Source: Anaerosoma tenue (GTDB lineage Bacteria; Actinomycetota; Coriobacteriia; Anaerosomatales; Anaerosomataceae). From it: 64,000 nt of DNA. The notes below the pieces were generated by a model. The model did not search any database and was not told the DNA's origin. It was given only the letters and a program-made list of their open reading frames with translations. The stretch spans positions 62,001 to 126,000 of the forward strand of contig NZ_JALNTY010000001.1 of the NCBI RefSeq assembly GCF_023161965.1, read 5' to 3'. This document shows, in pieces, positions 7,884 through 16,661 of the stretch. Each line of letters starts with the position of its first letter. Position 1 is the first letter of the stretch. Both the position numbers and the translations under genes were made by a program.

Positions 7884-9065
7884 TTGTACATCCGGGACAC
7901 TGAATCACTTGCCGACACGATCGAGACCCTTATGGCGGCGCCTGTCGTGGCGGTTGACACGGAGTTCATGCGCGAGCGCACGTACTATGCCCGGTTGTGC
8001 CTGGTGCAGCTCGGTACGGCCGAGGAGAGCTTCGTGGTGGACGCCGTGGCGCTGGAGGGCAAGCTCGAGCCCCTCGCGCGCCTGCTGACGGCTCCGCACG
8101 TCGTGAAGGTCGTGCATGCCGGCTCGCAGGACGTAGAGATACTGCTGCGGGCCACCGGCTCCACTGTGGCCCCGGTGTTCGACACGCAGATCGCGGCGAC
8201 TCTGGCGGGCTTTCCAGTCCAGGTGGGGTATGCGCAGTTGGTCAAGGACCTCCTCGGCGTACATGTGGACAAGTCGGATACGTTCACCGACTGGGCGGCG
8301 CGTCCGCTCACGCCGGAGCAGGTCGAGTATGCCGAGGCCGACGTGCGCTACCTGCCGGAGGTCTACGAGCGGCTGCACGAGCGACTCGAGCGCGAAGGCA
8401 GGCTCGCCTGGCTCGCCGAGGACTTCGAGCGCCTCGCGGACCCGAAGACCTATGAGGTCGACCCCCGCGAGCAGTATCGCCGGGTGAAGCGCGCCTCGTC
8501 GCTCGACCGCAGGAGCCTCGCGGTGTTGCGCGAACTCGCTGCGTGGCGAGAGACGGAGGCGCAGCGAAGGGACACGCCCAAGCGGTGGCTGATCTCCGAT
8601 GAGAGCCTCGTGGAGATCGCGAGGCGTACGCCGGGTTCCGCCGCCGAGCTCTCCGGGATCCGGGGTGTGAACGACAAGGTGGCGTCACGCAGCGGCGCTG
8701 CCGTCATCGCGGCCATCCGCGCGGGTCAGGCGGTCCCTGAGGACGAACTGCCCCGTCTGCCGCGCAAGGACCGTATCCCGTCGGGCGCCCAGGCGGTTGC
8801 GGACCTGCTGTCGGCGGTGTTGCGCATCAGGGCGCGGGAGCACAACGTGGCGACCACGCTGCTGGCCTCGCGCGACGAACTCGAGCGGTTCGCGGCAGGA
8901 GACCGGGACGGCCACCCCCTCTCCACAGGTTGGCGCCGCACGCTTGTGGGAGCCGAGCTGGCCGCGATAGCCGACGGCGCGACCGCAGTGCGCGTGAAGG
9001 ACGGTCGCCTGGCCGTCATCCCGGTCGATCCGCCCTCCGAAGCCTCCGGGAGCGATGATGCCTGA
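7884..9065 (+). CDS. rnd: Ribonuclease D
   Basis: 393 aa with a TTG start. GGAG lies 5 nt upstream, and the family N-terminus (MYIRDTESLADTIETL) is only complete from this codon. Residues 1-200 are the DEDDy 3'-5' exonuclease domain: DTEF with Asp25 and Glu27, HAGSQDVEIL in the middle, and YAEADVRYL at the third site. Residues about 205-290 form an HRDC RNA-binding domain (REQYRRVKRASSLDRRSLAV). A further C-terminal helical region follows. The role is 3' trimming of stable RNAs in the cytoplasm. The stop overlaps the next gene, starting a compact run of nucleic-acid enzyme genes. Confidence 0.93.
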   Translation: MYIRDTESLADTIETLMAAPVVAVDTEFMRERTYYARLCLVQLGTAEESFVVDAVALEGKLEPLARLLTAPHVVKVVHAGSQDVEILLRATGSTVAPVFDTQIAATLAGFPVQVGYAQLVKDLLGVHVDKSDTFTDWAARPLTPEQVEYAEADVRYLPEVYERLHERLEREGRLAWLAEDFERLADPKTYEVDPREQYRRVKRASSLDRRSLAVLRELAAWRETEAQRRDTPKRWLISDESLVEIARRTPGSAAELSGIRGVNDKVASRSGAAVIAAIRAGQAVPEDELPRLPRKDRIPSGAQAVADLLSAVLRIRAREHNVATTLLASRDELERFAAGDRDGHPLSTGWRRTLVGAELAAIADGATAVRVKDGRLAVIPVDPPSEASGSDDA

Positions 9066-10395
9066 CCAGAAGCAGGCGCTTTCGGTATCCGATGCGATGG
9101 CGCTTGCCAAAGGCGCGCTCGAAGGCCTGCGGCTCAAGGTCGTGGGCGAGGTCTCCGAGGCGACGATCAAACCCGGCTACAAGGCCATCTACTTCTCGCT
9201 GAAGGACGGGCAGGCCGTGATGCCGTGCCTGATGTGGCGCGACCAGTACGACGCATCCGGGGTGACCCTCGAAGACGGCGCACTGGTGGAGGTCACGGGG
9301 AACTTCACCGCGTATGCCCCCAAGGGACGGATGCAGTTCCAGGTGCGTTCCGTGGAGGTGGCGGGCGAGGGGATGCTCCGGTTGCAGGTGGCGCGGCTGG
9401 CGAAGGCCCTCGAGGCCGAGGGGCTGATGTCGCCCGACCGGAAGCGGCCGCTGCCACGGTACCCCGAGCGGATCGGCGTGGTCACATCGCCGCGAGGGAA
9501 GGCGGTGCACGACATCATCCGCACGCTGCGGCGCCGGTACCCTGTAGCCGAGCTGGTGATCGCAGGCGTCCAGGTGGAAGGAGATGGCGCCGCCGCCGAG
9601 ATCGTCCGCGCGCTGGAGGCGGTGGGGGCCGAGCCGGGTATCGAGGTGGTCATCCTTGGGCGCGGCGGGGGCAGCTACGAAGACCTCATGCCGTTCAACA
9701 CCGAGGAAGTGGCCCGCGCTGTGGCTTCGTGCCCCGTCCCAGTGGTGACGGGGATCGGTCACGAACCCGACACCAGCATCGCCGACATGGTGGCCGATGT
9801 CCGCGCATCCACTCCCACGGCCGCAGCCGAAGCCGTGGCTCCCGACGTTGCTGAAGTGGTCCGGACACTGGACGCAGGTGGGACGCGCCTCGGTCGTGCG
9901 CTCACACACCTCGTGGCAGGCCTGTCGCATCGCCTCGGACTCCTGGCCGACCGGCCCGTGTTCTCCTCGGCGGACGCGCTGCTCGCAACACCCGGGCAGA
10001 CGCTGGACATGCTTGCCGACGGGCTGGAGCGGGCGCTTCCGGGGTATCTCTCCCGCAGCGAAGAGGCCATCGTGCGTGCGCGGGAGGCTCTGGCGCGGGT
10101 CGGTCCGCGTCTCACGGAGCAGCACGCGTCCCGCCTGGAGCGTGAGCGCGATCGGGTGGTGTCGGCCGGCAGACTGCTCGTGGAGACAGCCGACCGCGAC
10201 GTCGGTCAGATGGCCGCCCGCCTGGAGGACCTGTCGCCGCTTGCGATACTGGGCCGCGGATACGCGGTATGTTACGAAGAGGATGGTGCGGTGCTTCGCT
10301 CGGCTGCTGATGTCGCGCCGGGCGACCGCGTGGATGTGCGTCTCGCCGAGGGGATCCTCGGCTGCATCGTTGAGTCAGTTGGATCGGAGGGGTAG
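9058..10395 (+). CDS. xseA: Exodeoxyribonuclease VII large subunit
   Basis: 445 aa. ATG 9058 is preferred over ATG 9055 because GGGAG then sits 5 nt away. It overlaps the rnd stop. Residues about 10-105 form the OB-fold ssDNA-binding domain (LKVVGEVSEATIKPGYKAIY). The nuclease core follows, with GVVTSPRGKAVHDIIRTLRR, VILGRGGGSYEDL and ITGIGHEPDTSI-like VVTGIGHEPDTSIADMVADV, then a long coiled-coil and a C-terminal GRGYAV motif. It degrades ssDNA to oligonucleotides together with XseB, whose gene starts immediately after. Confidence 0.95.
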   Translation: MPDQKQALSVSDAMALAKGALEGLRLKVVGEVSEATIKPGYKAIYFSLKDGQAVMPCLMWRDQYDASGVTLEDGALVEVTGNFTAYAPKGRMQFQVRSVEVAGEGMLRLQVARLAKALEAEGLMSPDRKRPLPRYPERIGVVTSPRGKAVHDIIRTLRRRYPVAELVIAGVQVEGDGAAAEIVRALEAVGAEPGIEVVILGRGGGSYEDLMPFNTEEVARAVASCPVPVVTGIGHEPDTSIADMVADVRASTPTAAAEAVAPDVAEVVRTLDAGGTRLGRALTHLVAGLSHRLGLLADRPVFSSADALLATPGQTLDMLADGLERALPGYLSRSEEAIVRAREALARVGPRLTEQHASRLERERDRVVSAGRLLVETADRDVGQMAARLEDLSPLAILGRGYAVCYEEDGAVLRSAADVAPGDRVDVRLAEGILGCIVESVGSEG

Positions 10396-10638
10396 ATGTC
10401 AGACGAGGTCGTTGCGCCGGCGGACATGACGTTCGGGGCCGCGTTGGCGGAGCTCGAGCAGATCGTGCGCGCGCTCGAAACGGGACAGCTCGAGCTTGAG
10501 GACAGTCTCGCCCGCTACGAGCGGGGGGTCGCTCTGCTGACCGCCTGCCAGAAGAAGCTGAGCGAGGCCAGGCAGAAGGTCACCGCCCTGATCGGCGAGC
10601 TCGAAGGAGCCGAGGCGGAGGAGGCTGACGGATCGTGA
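10396..10638 (+). CDS. xseB: Exodeoxyribonuclease VII small subunit
   Basis: 80 aa, ATG directly after the xseA stop with GGAGGGG upstream. It carries the family pattern FGAALAELEQIVRALETGQL, then LEDSLARYERGVALLTACQK, a helical hairpin that wraps the large subunit. The length is normal for the family. It ends in an acidic tail (EEADGS), and its TGA overlaps the GTG start of the next gene. It is clearly co-transcribed with xseA. Confidence 0.95.
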   Translation: MSDEVVAPADMTFGAALAELEQIVRALETGQLELEDSLARYERGVALLTACQKKLSEARQKVTALIGELEGAEAEEADGS

Positions 10639-10994
10639 CCGATGAGTGCGTTTTCTGCATGATCGCCAACGGGGAGATACCCGCCACAGCGGTGTACGAG
10701 GACGAGACGGTGTTCGCGTTCGACGACATCGCCCCGCAGGCCCCCGTGCACGTGCTCATCGTTCCGCGCGCCCATCACTCGGATATCTCCGACGACGTTC
10801 CCGATGATGTGTTGTTGGCGCTGATGCGCGCCGTGCCCAAGGTGGCTGCCGCCAAGGGCGTCGCCGCGTCAGGATACCGGGTGATAGCGAACACGGGGGA
10901 GGACGCCGGGCAGACCGTGCACCACCTCCACGTCCATGTGATCGGCGGGCGCCCGCTCGGCGAAGGCATGGTCCGTCCAATGGAAGGGGAATGA
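10635..10994 (+). CDS. HIT family nucleotide-binding hydrolase (HinT-like)
   Basis: 119 aa, GTG start overlapping the xseB stop. It contains the histidine triad HLHVHV (His97, His99, His101) near the C-terminus and the family N-terminus CVFCMIANGEIPATAVYEDE. The Cys5/Cys8 pair, with downstream His, could bind zinc as in many HIT proteins. The likely activity is hydrolysis of AMP-lysine-type phosphoramidates in the cytoplasm. The gene lies in the rnd-xse operon and is followed 4 nt later by a DegV gene. Confidence 0.93.
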   Translation: MTDECVFCMIANGEIPATAVYEDETVFAFDDIAPQAPVHVLIVPRAHHSDISDDVPDDVLLALMRAVPKVAAAKGVAASGYRVIANTGEDAGQTVHHLHVHVIGGRPLGEGMVRPMEGE

Positions 10995-10998
10995 CGCG

Positions 10999-11847
10999 AT
11001 GGGATCTCCACAGGGCGTGTGCATCGTCACCGACTCGACGTCGGACATACCTCGCGAGGTGGCGGCCGAGCACGGCATCACGGTCGTTCCGCTGAGCGTT
11101 TCGATCGAGGGTGAGACGTTCCCGGACGGCACCATCTCACTCGAGGAGTTCTTCCGCAGGATGGACGCGGCCAAGGAGCTGCCGAAGACATCGCAGCCTC
11201 CGGTGGGCGCATTCGTGGAGACGTTCAAGGAGAAGCTGGAGACGTTCTCCGACGTGGTATGCATCACCATCTCGAACCGCCTGTCCGGCACGTACGAGTC
11301 GGCGATGGAGGCTGCCCGCTCAGTGGGGGATCGCGTGCACGTGCTCGACTCGCTGAACCTGTCGTGGGGCGAGGGCTATCAGGTGGTGGAGGCCGCCAAG
11401 GCGGCAGCGTCGGGCGACACCGTGGCGCAGATCAAGGACCGCTTCGAAGCGCTTCGCGGACGTGTGAACATGATCGTCGGCCTGGACAGCGTCGACAACC
11501 TCGCCAAGGGCGGGAGGATCGGGCGCGTGACGGCTCTGGTGGGGGGACTCCTCAAGATGCGGGTCATGCTCACCGTGGCCGAGGACGGCGCTTTCGAGCC
11601 GGTGGGCCGCGCACGTGGAGCCATTGCCGCGCTCCAGGCCAGCGTGGACTGGGTCGCGACCCGCGTGGACGAGAAGCTGCCCGCCGACTTCGCGGTGCAG
11701 CACGCGCTGTCGCCGGACAAGGCCGAGTGGCTCGAGAACGCGATACGCAGCCGCTTCAACGTGCGTGAGCTGCGGGTCGTGGAGGCCGGCGCGGTGATCT
11801 CCACGCATACGGGCACGGGCTGGGGGATAACCGCCGTACAGGTGTGA
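10999..11847 (+). CDS. DegV family fatty-acid-binding protein
   Basis: 282 aa, ATG start. The N-terminus has the DegV hallmark VTDSTSDIPREVAAEHGITVVPL, followed by the conserved KTSQPPVGAFVETF and ISNRLSGTYESAMEAA segments, and the C-terminal lobe GTGWGITAVQV. Family members bind a fatty acid in a deep cleft and act as FakB subunits presenting it to the FakA kinase. No fakA gene is seen in this window. It is the last gene of the rnd-led operon and is followed by a strong hairpin. Confidence 0.9.
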   Translation: MGSPQGVCIVTDSTSDIPREVAAEHGITVVPLSVSIEGETFPDGTISLEEFFRRMDAAKELPKTSQPPVGAFVETFKEKLETFSDVVCITISNRLSGTYESAMEAARSVGDRVHVLDSLNLSWGEGYQVVEAAKAAASGDTVAQIKDRFEALRGRVNMIVGLDSVDNLAKGGRIGRVTALVGGLLKMRVMLTVAEDGAFEPVGRARGAIAALQASVDWVATRVDEKLPADFAVQHALSPDKAEWLENAIRSRFNVRELRVVEAGAVISTHTGTGWGITAVQV

Positions 11848-11880
11848 CGCGAGGTCCGGCATCACTGACGAGAATGGGAA

Positions 11881-11906
11881 CGGCCCCGACCTTCGGGTCG
11901 GGGCCG
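11881..11906 (+). terminator. UUCG-capped hairpin after degV
   Basis: An 11-bp perfect stem (CGGCCCCGACC / GGTCGGGGCCG) is closed by a TTCG tetraloop and starts about 34 nt after the stop. Only a weak pyrimidine tract follows, so it is a probable rather than certain terminator. Confidence 0.65.
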
Positions 11907-12338
11907 CCCTGATTCCTTCCCTGTTACCCCTGAGTCCTCAGGCGGCTATACACGGCGTGACCGCCGAGCATCGGGATGCCGGTCACCGATGAGCCGCAAC
12001 CGCGGTGGGGCGGATTCCCCGCGACACCGCATGTTAGGGAAGGGAAACTGTCAACACCGTCACGCTACCCGCTCGGCCGCCAGAATGCAACTTCTCCGGC
12101 CGCGAACGGTAGGTTTCGGACCGTGTGCGGCAGACACATCGGCGTACGCCGGACACCGGCCGGTGTATGCCGTCCACCGAAGCATGGGGGCCGTTCGGCC
12201 GCCTCGACGTCGCTGCAAGGGGGTCTAGCCCTTACGATTGTCGTACGTCGCTAGAGCGGCATCGGGCAGTTCGCGGGCAGTATCCATCTCCCGCGATCAC
12301 CGACCGTAAGCAGATGCCGAGGAGAGGAGACCGACCCT
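11907..12338 (+). other. Long structured leader or intergenic region before acs
   Basis: No convincing gene lies in these 432 bases. Open frames here lack a ribosome binding site and a protein-like composition. Several inverted repeats are visible: GGCGG/CCGCC near 11941-11966, CATCGG/CCGATG near 11970-11991, and GCGGTG/CACCGC enclosing GGGG/CCCC near 12002-12030. Two perfect palindromes follow (12140-12166). This density suggests a regulated 5' leader or operator array for acetyl-CoA synthetase. I cannot match it to a known riboswitch class. Confidence 0.45.
12140..12166. promoter_or_regulatory. Two adjoining palindromes upstream of acs
   Basis: CGGCGTACGCCG (12 bp, 12140-12151) is followed after one base by ACACCGGCCGGTGT (14 bp, 12153-12166), both perfectly palindromic. 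They lie about 175-200 bp before the acs start, a plausible place for binding of a dimeric regulator. No regulator can be named. Confidence 0.45.
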
Positions 12339-14330
12339 ATGACGGAATCGAATGCGATCGAGTCCCTGTCGCAGGAGTACCGCGTGGTCCAGCCGCCGGC
12401 CTGGGTGACCGAGCGGGCGCACATCCAGACCATGGAGGAGTACGAGGAGCTTTACAAGCGCTCGATCGAGGACCCCGAAGGGTTCTGGGCCGACATGGCC
12501 GAGCAGATGCTCCACTGGGAGAAGAAGTGGGACACGGTCCTCGAGTACGACTTCGACAAGCCGTACGTGAAGTGGTTCCAGGGCGGCAAGCTCAACGTCA
12601 CTCACAACTGCATCGACCGCCACCTGAACGGTTGGCGCCGCAACAAGGCGGCGCTCATCTGGGAGACGGACGAGGGCCGCACGAAGATGTACACCTACCA
12701 GTCGCTGTACTACAAGGTGTGCAAGTTCGCCAACGTCCTCAAGAAGCGCGGCATCAAGAAGGGTGACCGCGTCGCCCTGTACCTGCCGATGATCCCCGAG
12801 CTTGCGATCGCGATGTTGGCATGCGCGCGCATCGGCGCCATCCACTCGGTGATCTTCGCCGGGTTCAGCTCGGCGGCGCTGCGCGACCGTATCCAGGACT
12901 GCGGCGCCAAGATGCTCGTCACGGCCGATGAGGGTCTGCGCGGCGGCCGTATCGTCCCATTGAAGGCCGAGGCCGACGCGGCGCTCAACGAATGCCCTTC
13001 GATCGAGGCGGTCATCGTCGTTTCCCGTGCACGCACCCGCGTGGACATGGAGCCCGGGCGCGACTACTGGTACCACGAAGAGGTGCGCGCCGACGATATC
13101 TCCCAGCACTGCGATGTCGAGTGGATGGATGCCGAGGATCCTCTCTTCATCCTGTACACCTCCGGATCGACCGGCAAGCCGAAGGGCGTCCTGCACACGA
13201 CCGGCGGCTATCTCCTGTATGCCGCCACGACGTTCCGCTACGTCTTCGACTATCACGATGAGGACGTCTTCTGGTGCACGGCGGACATCGGTTGGGTCAC
13301 CGGCCACAGCTATATCGTGTATGGCCCGCTTGCAGTGGGCGCGACCACGCTGATGTTCGAGGGCGTCCCCACTTATCCCGACGCCGGCAGGTTCTGGGAG
13401 ATCGTGGAGAAGCACGGCGTCAACCAGTTCTACACGGCGCCTACCGCCATCCGCGCGCTCATGAAGCAGGGCGACGAGTGGCCAGCCAAGCACGATATGT
13501 CCACTTTGAGGGTGCTCGGCACGGTGGGTGAGCCGATCAACCCCGAGGCATGGATGTGGTACTTCAAGAACATCGGTCGGGAGAACGTGCCGATCGTGGA
13601 CACGTACTGGCAGACGGAGACCGGCGGACACATCATCACCAACCTGCCCGGCATCACTCCCATGAAGCCCGGCTCGGCCACGAAGCCGTTCTTCGGCATC
13701 GAGCCTGAGATCCTCAACGAGGACGGCACGCCGACCCCCACCGGTTCCGGCGGGCGCCTGTGCATCAACAAGCCGTGGCCCGGGATGATGCGCGGCACGT
13801 GGGGAGATCCCGAGAATGCGCTGATGAAGAACGTCTACTTCACCGCCTTCCCGGGTCGCTACTTCACCGGTGACGGCGCTCGTGTCGACGCCGACGGCTA
13901 CTACTGGCTCCTGGGCCGTGTGGACGACGTCATCAACGTGTCCGGTCACCGCATGGGTACCGCCGAGATCGAGAGCGCGCTCGTGAGCCACGCGTCGGTG
14001 GCCGAGGCCGCGGTCGTCGGCTACCCGCATGAGGTCAAGGGCGAGGGCATCTACGCCTACGTCATCCTCAAGACCGGCGTGGACATCCCCGACGGCATCG
14101 AGAAGATCCTCCGTGGCCACGTGCGCGAGGAGATCGGGCCGATCGCCAGCCCGGACTTCATCCACATCGTGCCCGAGCTGCCCAAGACACGATCCGGCAA
14201 GATCATGCGGCGCATCCTTCGCAAGATCGCCGGTGGCGACCGGAACGTGGAAGCCTTCGGCGACATCTCCACGCTCGCTGATCCCTCGATCGTGCAGACG
14301 ATCATCGATACGGCGCCACAGGTCGGCTAG
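12339..14330 (+). CDS. acs: Acetyl-CoA synthetase (AMP-forming)
   Basis: 663 aa, ATG preceded by GAGGAGA. It is a full-length ANL-superfamily enzyme: the N-terminal ACS domain ([20 protein letters not shown]), phosphate-binding loop [19 protein letters not shown], the WQTETGG motif, the [20 protein letters not shown] hinge and the C-terminal catalytic lysine in [18 protein letters not shown]. It converts acetate, ATP and CoA to acetyl-CoA and AMP in the cytoplasm. That lysine is the site of acetylation control in homologues. It is transcribed alone between a long structured leader and a strong terminator. Confidence 0.97.
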   Translation: MTESNAIESLSQEYRVVQPPAWVTERAHIQTMEEYEELYKRSIEDPEGFWADMAEQMLHWEKKWDTVLEYDFDKPYVKWFQGGKLNVTHNCIDRHLNGWRRNKAALIWETDEGRTKMYTYQSLYYKVCKFANVLKKRGIKKGDRVALYLPMIPELAIAMLACARIGAIHSVIFAGFSSAALRDRIQDCGAKMLVTADEGLRGGRIVPLKAEADAALNECPSIEAVIVVSRARTRVDMEPGRDYWYHEEVRADDISQHCDVEWMDAEDPLFILYTSGSTGKPKGVLHTTGGYLLYAATTFRYVFDYHDEDVFWCTADIGWVTGHSYIVYGPLAVGATTLMFEGVPTYPDAGRFWEIVEKHGVNQFYTAPTAIRALMKQGDEWPAKHDMSTLRVLGTVGEPINPEAWMWYFKNIGRENVPIVDTYWQTETGGHIITNLPGITPMKPGSATKPFFGIEPEILNEDGTPTPTGSGGRLCINKPWPGMMRGTWGDPENALMKNVYFTAFPGRYFTGDGARVDADGYYWLLGRVDDVINVSGHRMGTAEIESALVSHASVAEAAVVGYPHEVKGEGIYAYVILKTGVDIPDGIEKILRGHVREEIGPIASPDFIHIVPELPKTRSGKIMRRILRKIAGGDRNVEAFGDISTLADPSIVQTIIDTAPQVG

Positions 14331-14350
14331 AACCGCCTGTGTCGGCAACC

Positions 14351-14378
14351 GCAAGGCCCCGCTTCGGCGGGGCCTTGC
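14351..14378 (+). terminator. Terminator after acs
   Basis: A 12-bp perfect stem (GCAAGGCCCCGC / GCGGGGCCTTGC) with a TTCG loop, 20 nt past the stop. The T-tract is poor. Stem strength and position make termination likely. Confidence 0.75.
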
Positions 14379-14525
14379 CGCGTCTTCGGGCTGGTGTGGG
14401 GTGCGAACTGTCGCGTCGCTCGAGTCGGGCCCGTGTGGAGCGTATGGCTGGTTCTCATGAGGCTTAGGCATGATAAACTGTCCCACGTCCCATGACGCCC
14501 CGTTGCATCGGAGGTACACCCCCGT

Positions 14526-15596
14526 ATGGCTTTCAACGACCTTCTTCTGCGCGCTGCGCGCCGCGAGCCCACTGAGAGCACGCCTGTCTGGATGATGCGG
14601 CAGGCCGGACGATATATGGCCGAGTACCGGGAGATCCGCGCGAAGCACGGCTTCCTCGAGATGTGCCGGACGCCCGAGTTGGCCGTCGAGGTGACGATGC
14701 AGCCGGTCGACCTCGTCGGCGTCGACGCGGCGATCCTCTTCAGCGATATCCTGGTGGTGTTCCCGGGCATGGGTCTGGACCTGGAGTTCGCCAAGGGCGA
14801 AGGCCCGGTCATCCACAACCCCGTCCGTACGGCCTCCGACGTGCACAACCTGCGCATCTCGGATCCGATCGCCGACACCGGCTACGTGATGGAGAGCCTG
14901 CGGATCCTCCGCGGCGAGCTCGAGCACAAGGTCCCGCTGATCGGGTTCGGCGGCGCACCGTTCACGCTTGCGAGCTACATGATCGAGGGTCATGGCACGC
15001 GCGATTATGAGTACACCAAAGCGCTGATGTGGGGCGAGCCGGCGCTCTGGGCCGAGTTGATGGAGAAGATCACCGAGACTGTCATCGCGTACCTCTCGGC
15101 GCAGATCGATGCCGGCGCGCAGGTCATCCAGGTGTTCGACAGCTGGGTCGGCTATGTGGCGCCGCGTGACTACGAGCGCTACGTCCTGCCGTATACCACA
15201 CGTGTGATCGAGGCCCTCACGGAGCATGGCCGCAAGGTCGTGCCCGAGGGCGTGCCGATCATCCACTTCCCCAATGGCGCCACCTCGATGCTCGATCTGG
15301 CCCAGAAGGCGGGCGGCGACGTCATCGGCGTGGACTGGCGCCTCGACATGAAGCGCGTGGTCGAGCAGGTGGACGAGCGTTTCGCCATCCAGGGCAACAT
15401 CGATCCCGTCGCCCTCTTCGCGCCCGATGACGAACTTGAGCGCATGGTCGTGGAGATCCTCGAGGCGGTGGGCACGCGTCCGGGACACATCTTCAATCTC
15501 GGCCACGGCATCCACAAGACGAGCGACCCGGAGAAGGCCCGCACGATGATCCGCTTCGTGCACGAGCACTCGGCCCGCATCCGCGGCGGTAAGTAG
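14526..15596 (+). CDS. hemE: Uroporphyrinogen decarboxylase
   Basis: 356 aa, ATG with CGGAGG about 10 nt upstream. The signatures are unmistakable: PVWMMRQAGRYMAEYR near residue 20, DAAILFSDILVV near 70, and FGGAPFTLASYMIEG near 140. The C-terminus has FNLGHGIHKTSDPEKARTMI. It decarboxylates uroporphyrinogen III to coproporphyrinogen III. It is the first gene of a haem cluster with the ferrochelatase gene 8 nt downstream. A possible sigma-70-like -10 (TAAACT, 14474-14479) lies upstream, with only a weak -35. Confidence 0.97.
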   Translation: MAFNDLLLRAARREPTESTPVWMMRQAGRYMAEYREIRAKHGFLEMCRTPELAVEVTMQPVDLVGVDAAILFSDILVVFPGMGLDLEFAKGEGPVIHNPVRTASDVHNLRISDPIADTGYVMESLRILRGELEHKVPLIGFGGAPFTLASYMIEGHGTRDYEYTKALMWGEPALWAELMEKITETVIAYLSAQIDAGAQVIQVFDSWVGYVAPRDYERYVLPYTTRVIEALTEHGRKVVPEGVPIIHFPNGATSMLDLAQKAGGDVIGVDWRLDMKRVVEQVDERFAIQGNIDPVALFAPDDELERMVVEILEAVGTRPGHIFNLGHGIHKTSDPEKARTMIRFVHEHSARIRGGK

Positions 15597-15604
15597 TCGT
15601 CGGC

Positions 15605-16600
15605 GTGCCGGTCCGAACAGGCGTGCTGCTCACGGCGTTCGGTGGCCCCGACTCGCTCGAGTCTGTGGGTCCGTTCATGTCCCGCTTCATGGGGCGTGAG
15701 CCGTCGCCGCAGATCGTGGCGTCCGCCCGGGAGAAGTACCGCGCCATAGGCGGGTACTCGCCGCTCCCCGGGGTCGCGGGCGGCATCGCCGTGTCGCTCG
15801 AGGCTCATCTGCGGGATTGCGGCCACGATGTCGTGGCGGCCGCGGGTATGCGGTACTGGGAGCCGTCGATCGATTCGGCGCTCGAGGACCTGCAAGCGCG
15901 CGGCGCGGAGCGTGTCGCGATGGTCTCTCTCTCGGCGTTCGAGTCGCAGGTCACGTGTGAGGCGTTCCGCACGTGCGCGCTCGAGGCCTCACAGGGTCTC
16001 GAGATCGAGGACGTGTGCGAGGCGCCGATGCTTCACAAGGCGCCGCAGTATCGGGCGTTCTTCGCGGAGGAGTGCGCCAGGGCGCTGGATTCGATCGAGG
16101 CGGAGCGACCGCTCGTGATGATGACCGCTCACAGTCTCCCGGTGGCGGACCTCGTTCCCGACGATCCGTACCCCGGCGGTCTCCGGGAGGTCGCCGGGGC
16201 GGTCGCGGCGAGCGCCGGGCTGGCCGAGGGGGCCGACTTCGTCGACGATGATAGGTTGCCGGGCGTGAGTGCGTTCGGGTCGCTCGAGGGTCCGGTGGCG
16301 TGGCTGCAGGGCTACCAGTCCAAGGGTGCGCGGCCCGGTGCGTGGCTCGGTCCCGATCTTGCGGGTGTCATGGCGATCGCGGCGGAGAACGGCTACGATG
16401 CCGTGGTGGTCGTGCCGATCGGTTTCGCCATCGACCACATGGAGACGCTGTGGGACCTGGACATCGAGGCCATGGAGCAGGCTGATGAACTCGGCCTACG
16501 CTTCACGAGGACACCCGTTCCCAACGACGATCATCGCTTCATAGAGGCGCTTTCCTGGGCGGTGGAGCCGCTGCTCTCCGTCGGCAACGATCCCGACTGA
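15605..16600 (+). CDS. hemH: Ferrochelatase (probably coproporphyrin ferrochelatase)
   Basis: 331 aa, GTG start 8 nt after hemE. The N-terminus has TGVLLTAFGGPDSLESVGPF. The metal-site histidine is His176 in TAHSLP. The QSKG...GAWLGPDL segment and the catalytic GFAIDHMETLWDLD (Glu280) complete the family pattern. It inserts Fe2+ into the porphyrin. In Gram-positive lineages this family usually acts on coproporphyrin III (CpfC), and the adjacent oxidases would fit a coproporphyrin-dependent route. No HemQ decarboxylase gene is visible in the window, so the final steps remain uncertain. Confidence 0.9.
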   Translation: MPVRTGVLLTAFGGPDSLESVGPFMSRFMGREPSPQIVASAREKYRAIGGYSPLPGVAGGIAVSLEAHLRDCGHDVVAAAGMRYWEPSIDSALEDLQARGAERVAMVSLSAFESQVTCEAFRTCALEASQGLEIEDVCEAPMLHKAPQYRAFFAEECARALDSIEAERPLVMMTAHSLPVADLVPDDPYPGGLREVAGAVAASAGLAEGADFVDDDRLPGVSAFGSLEGPVAWLQGYQSKGARPGAWLGPDLAGVMAIAAENGYDAVVVVPIGFAIDHMETLWDLDIEAMEQADELGLRFTRTPVPNDDHRFIEALSWAVEPLLSVGNDPD

Positions 16601-16661
16601 CACGAGAAGACGGTAGTGCGGCGGCCGGCACCGCCCGTGAAGGACGAAGGAGCCGTGCAGC

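Noticed and set aside
11976-12254. 92-codon plus-strand open frame in the acs leader
   Set aside because: No ribosome site, Pro/Arg/Gly-rich composition, and it overlaps hairpins and palindromes that better explain the region.
12297-15569. 1090-codon minus-strand open frame across acs and hemE
   Set aside because: It is a shadow of two well-identified plus-strand genes and spans their terminator and promoter.
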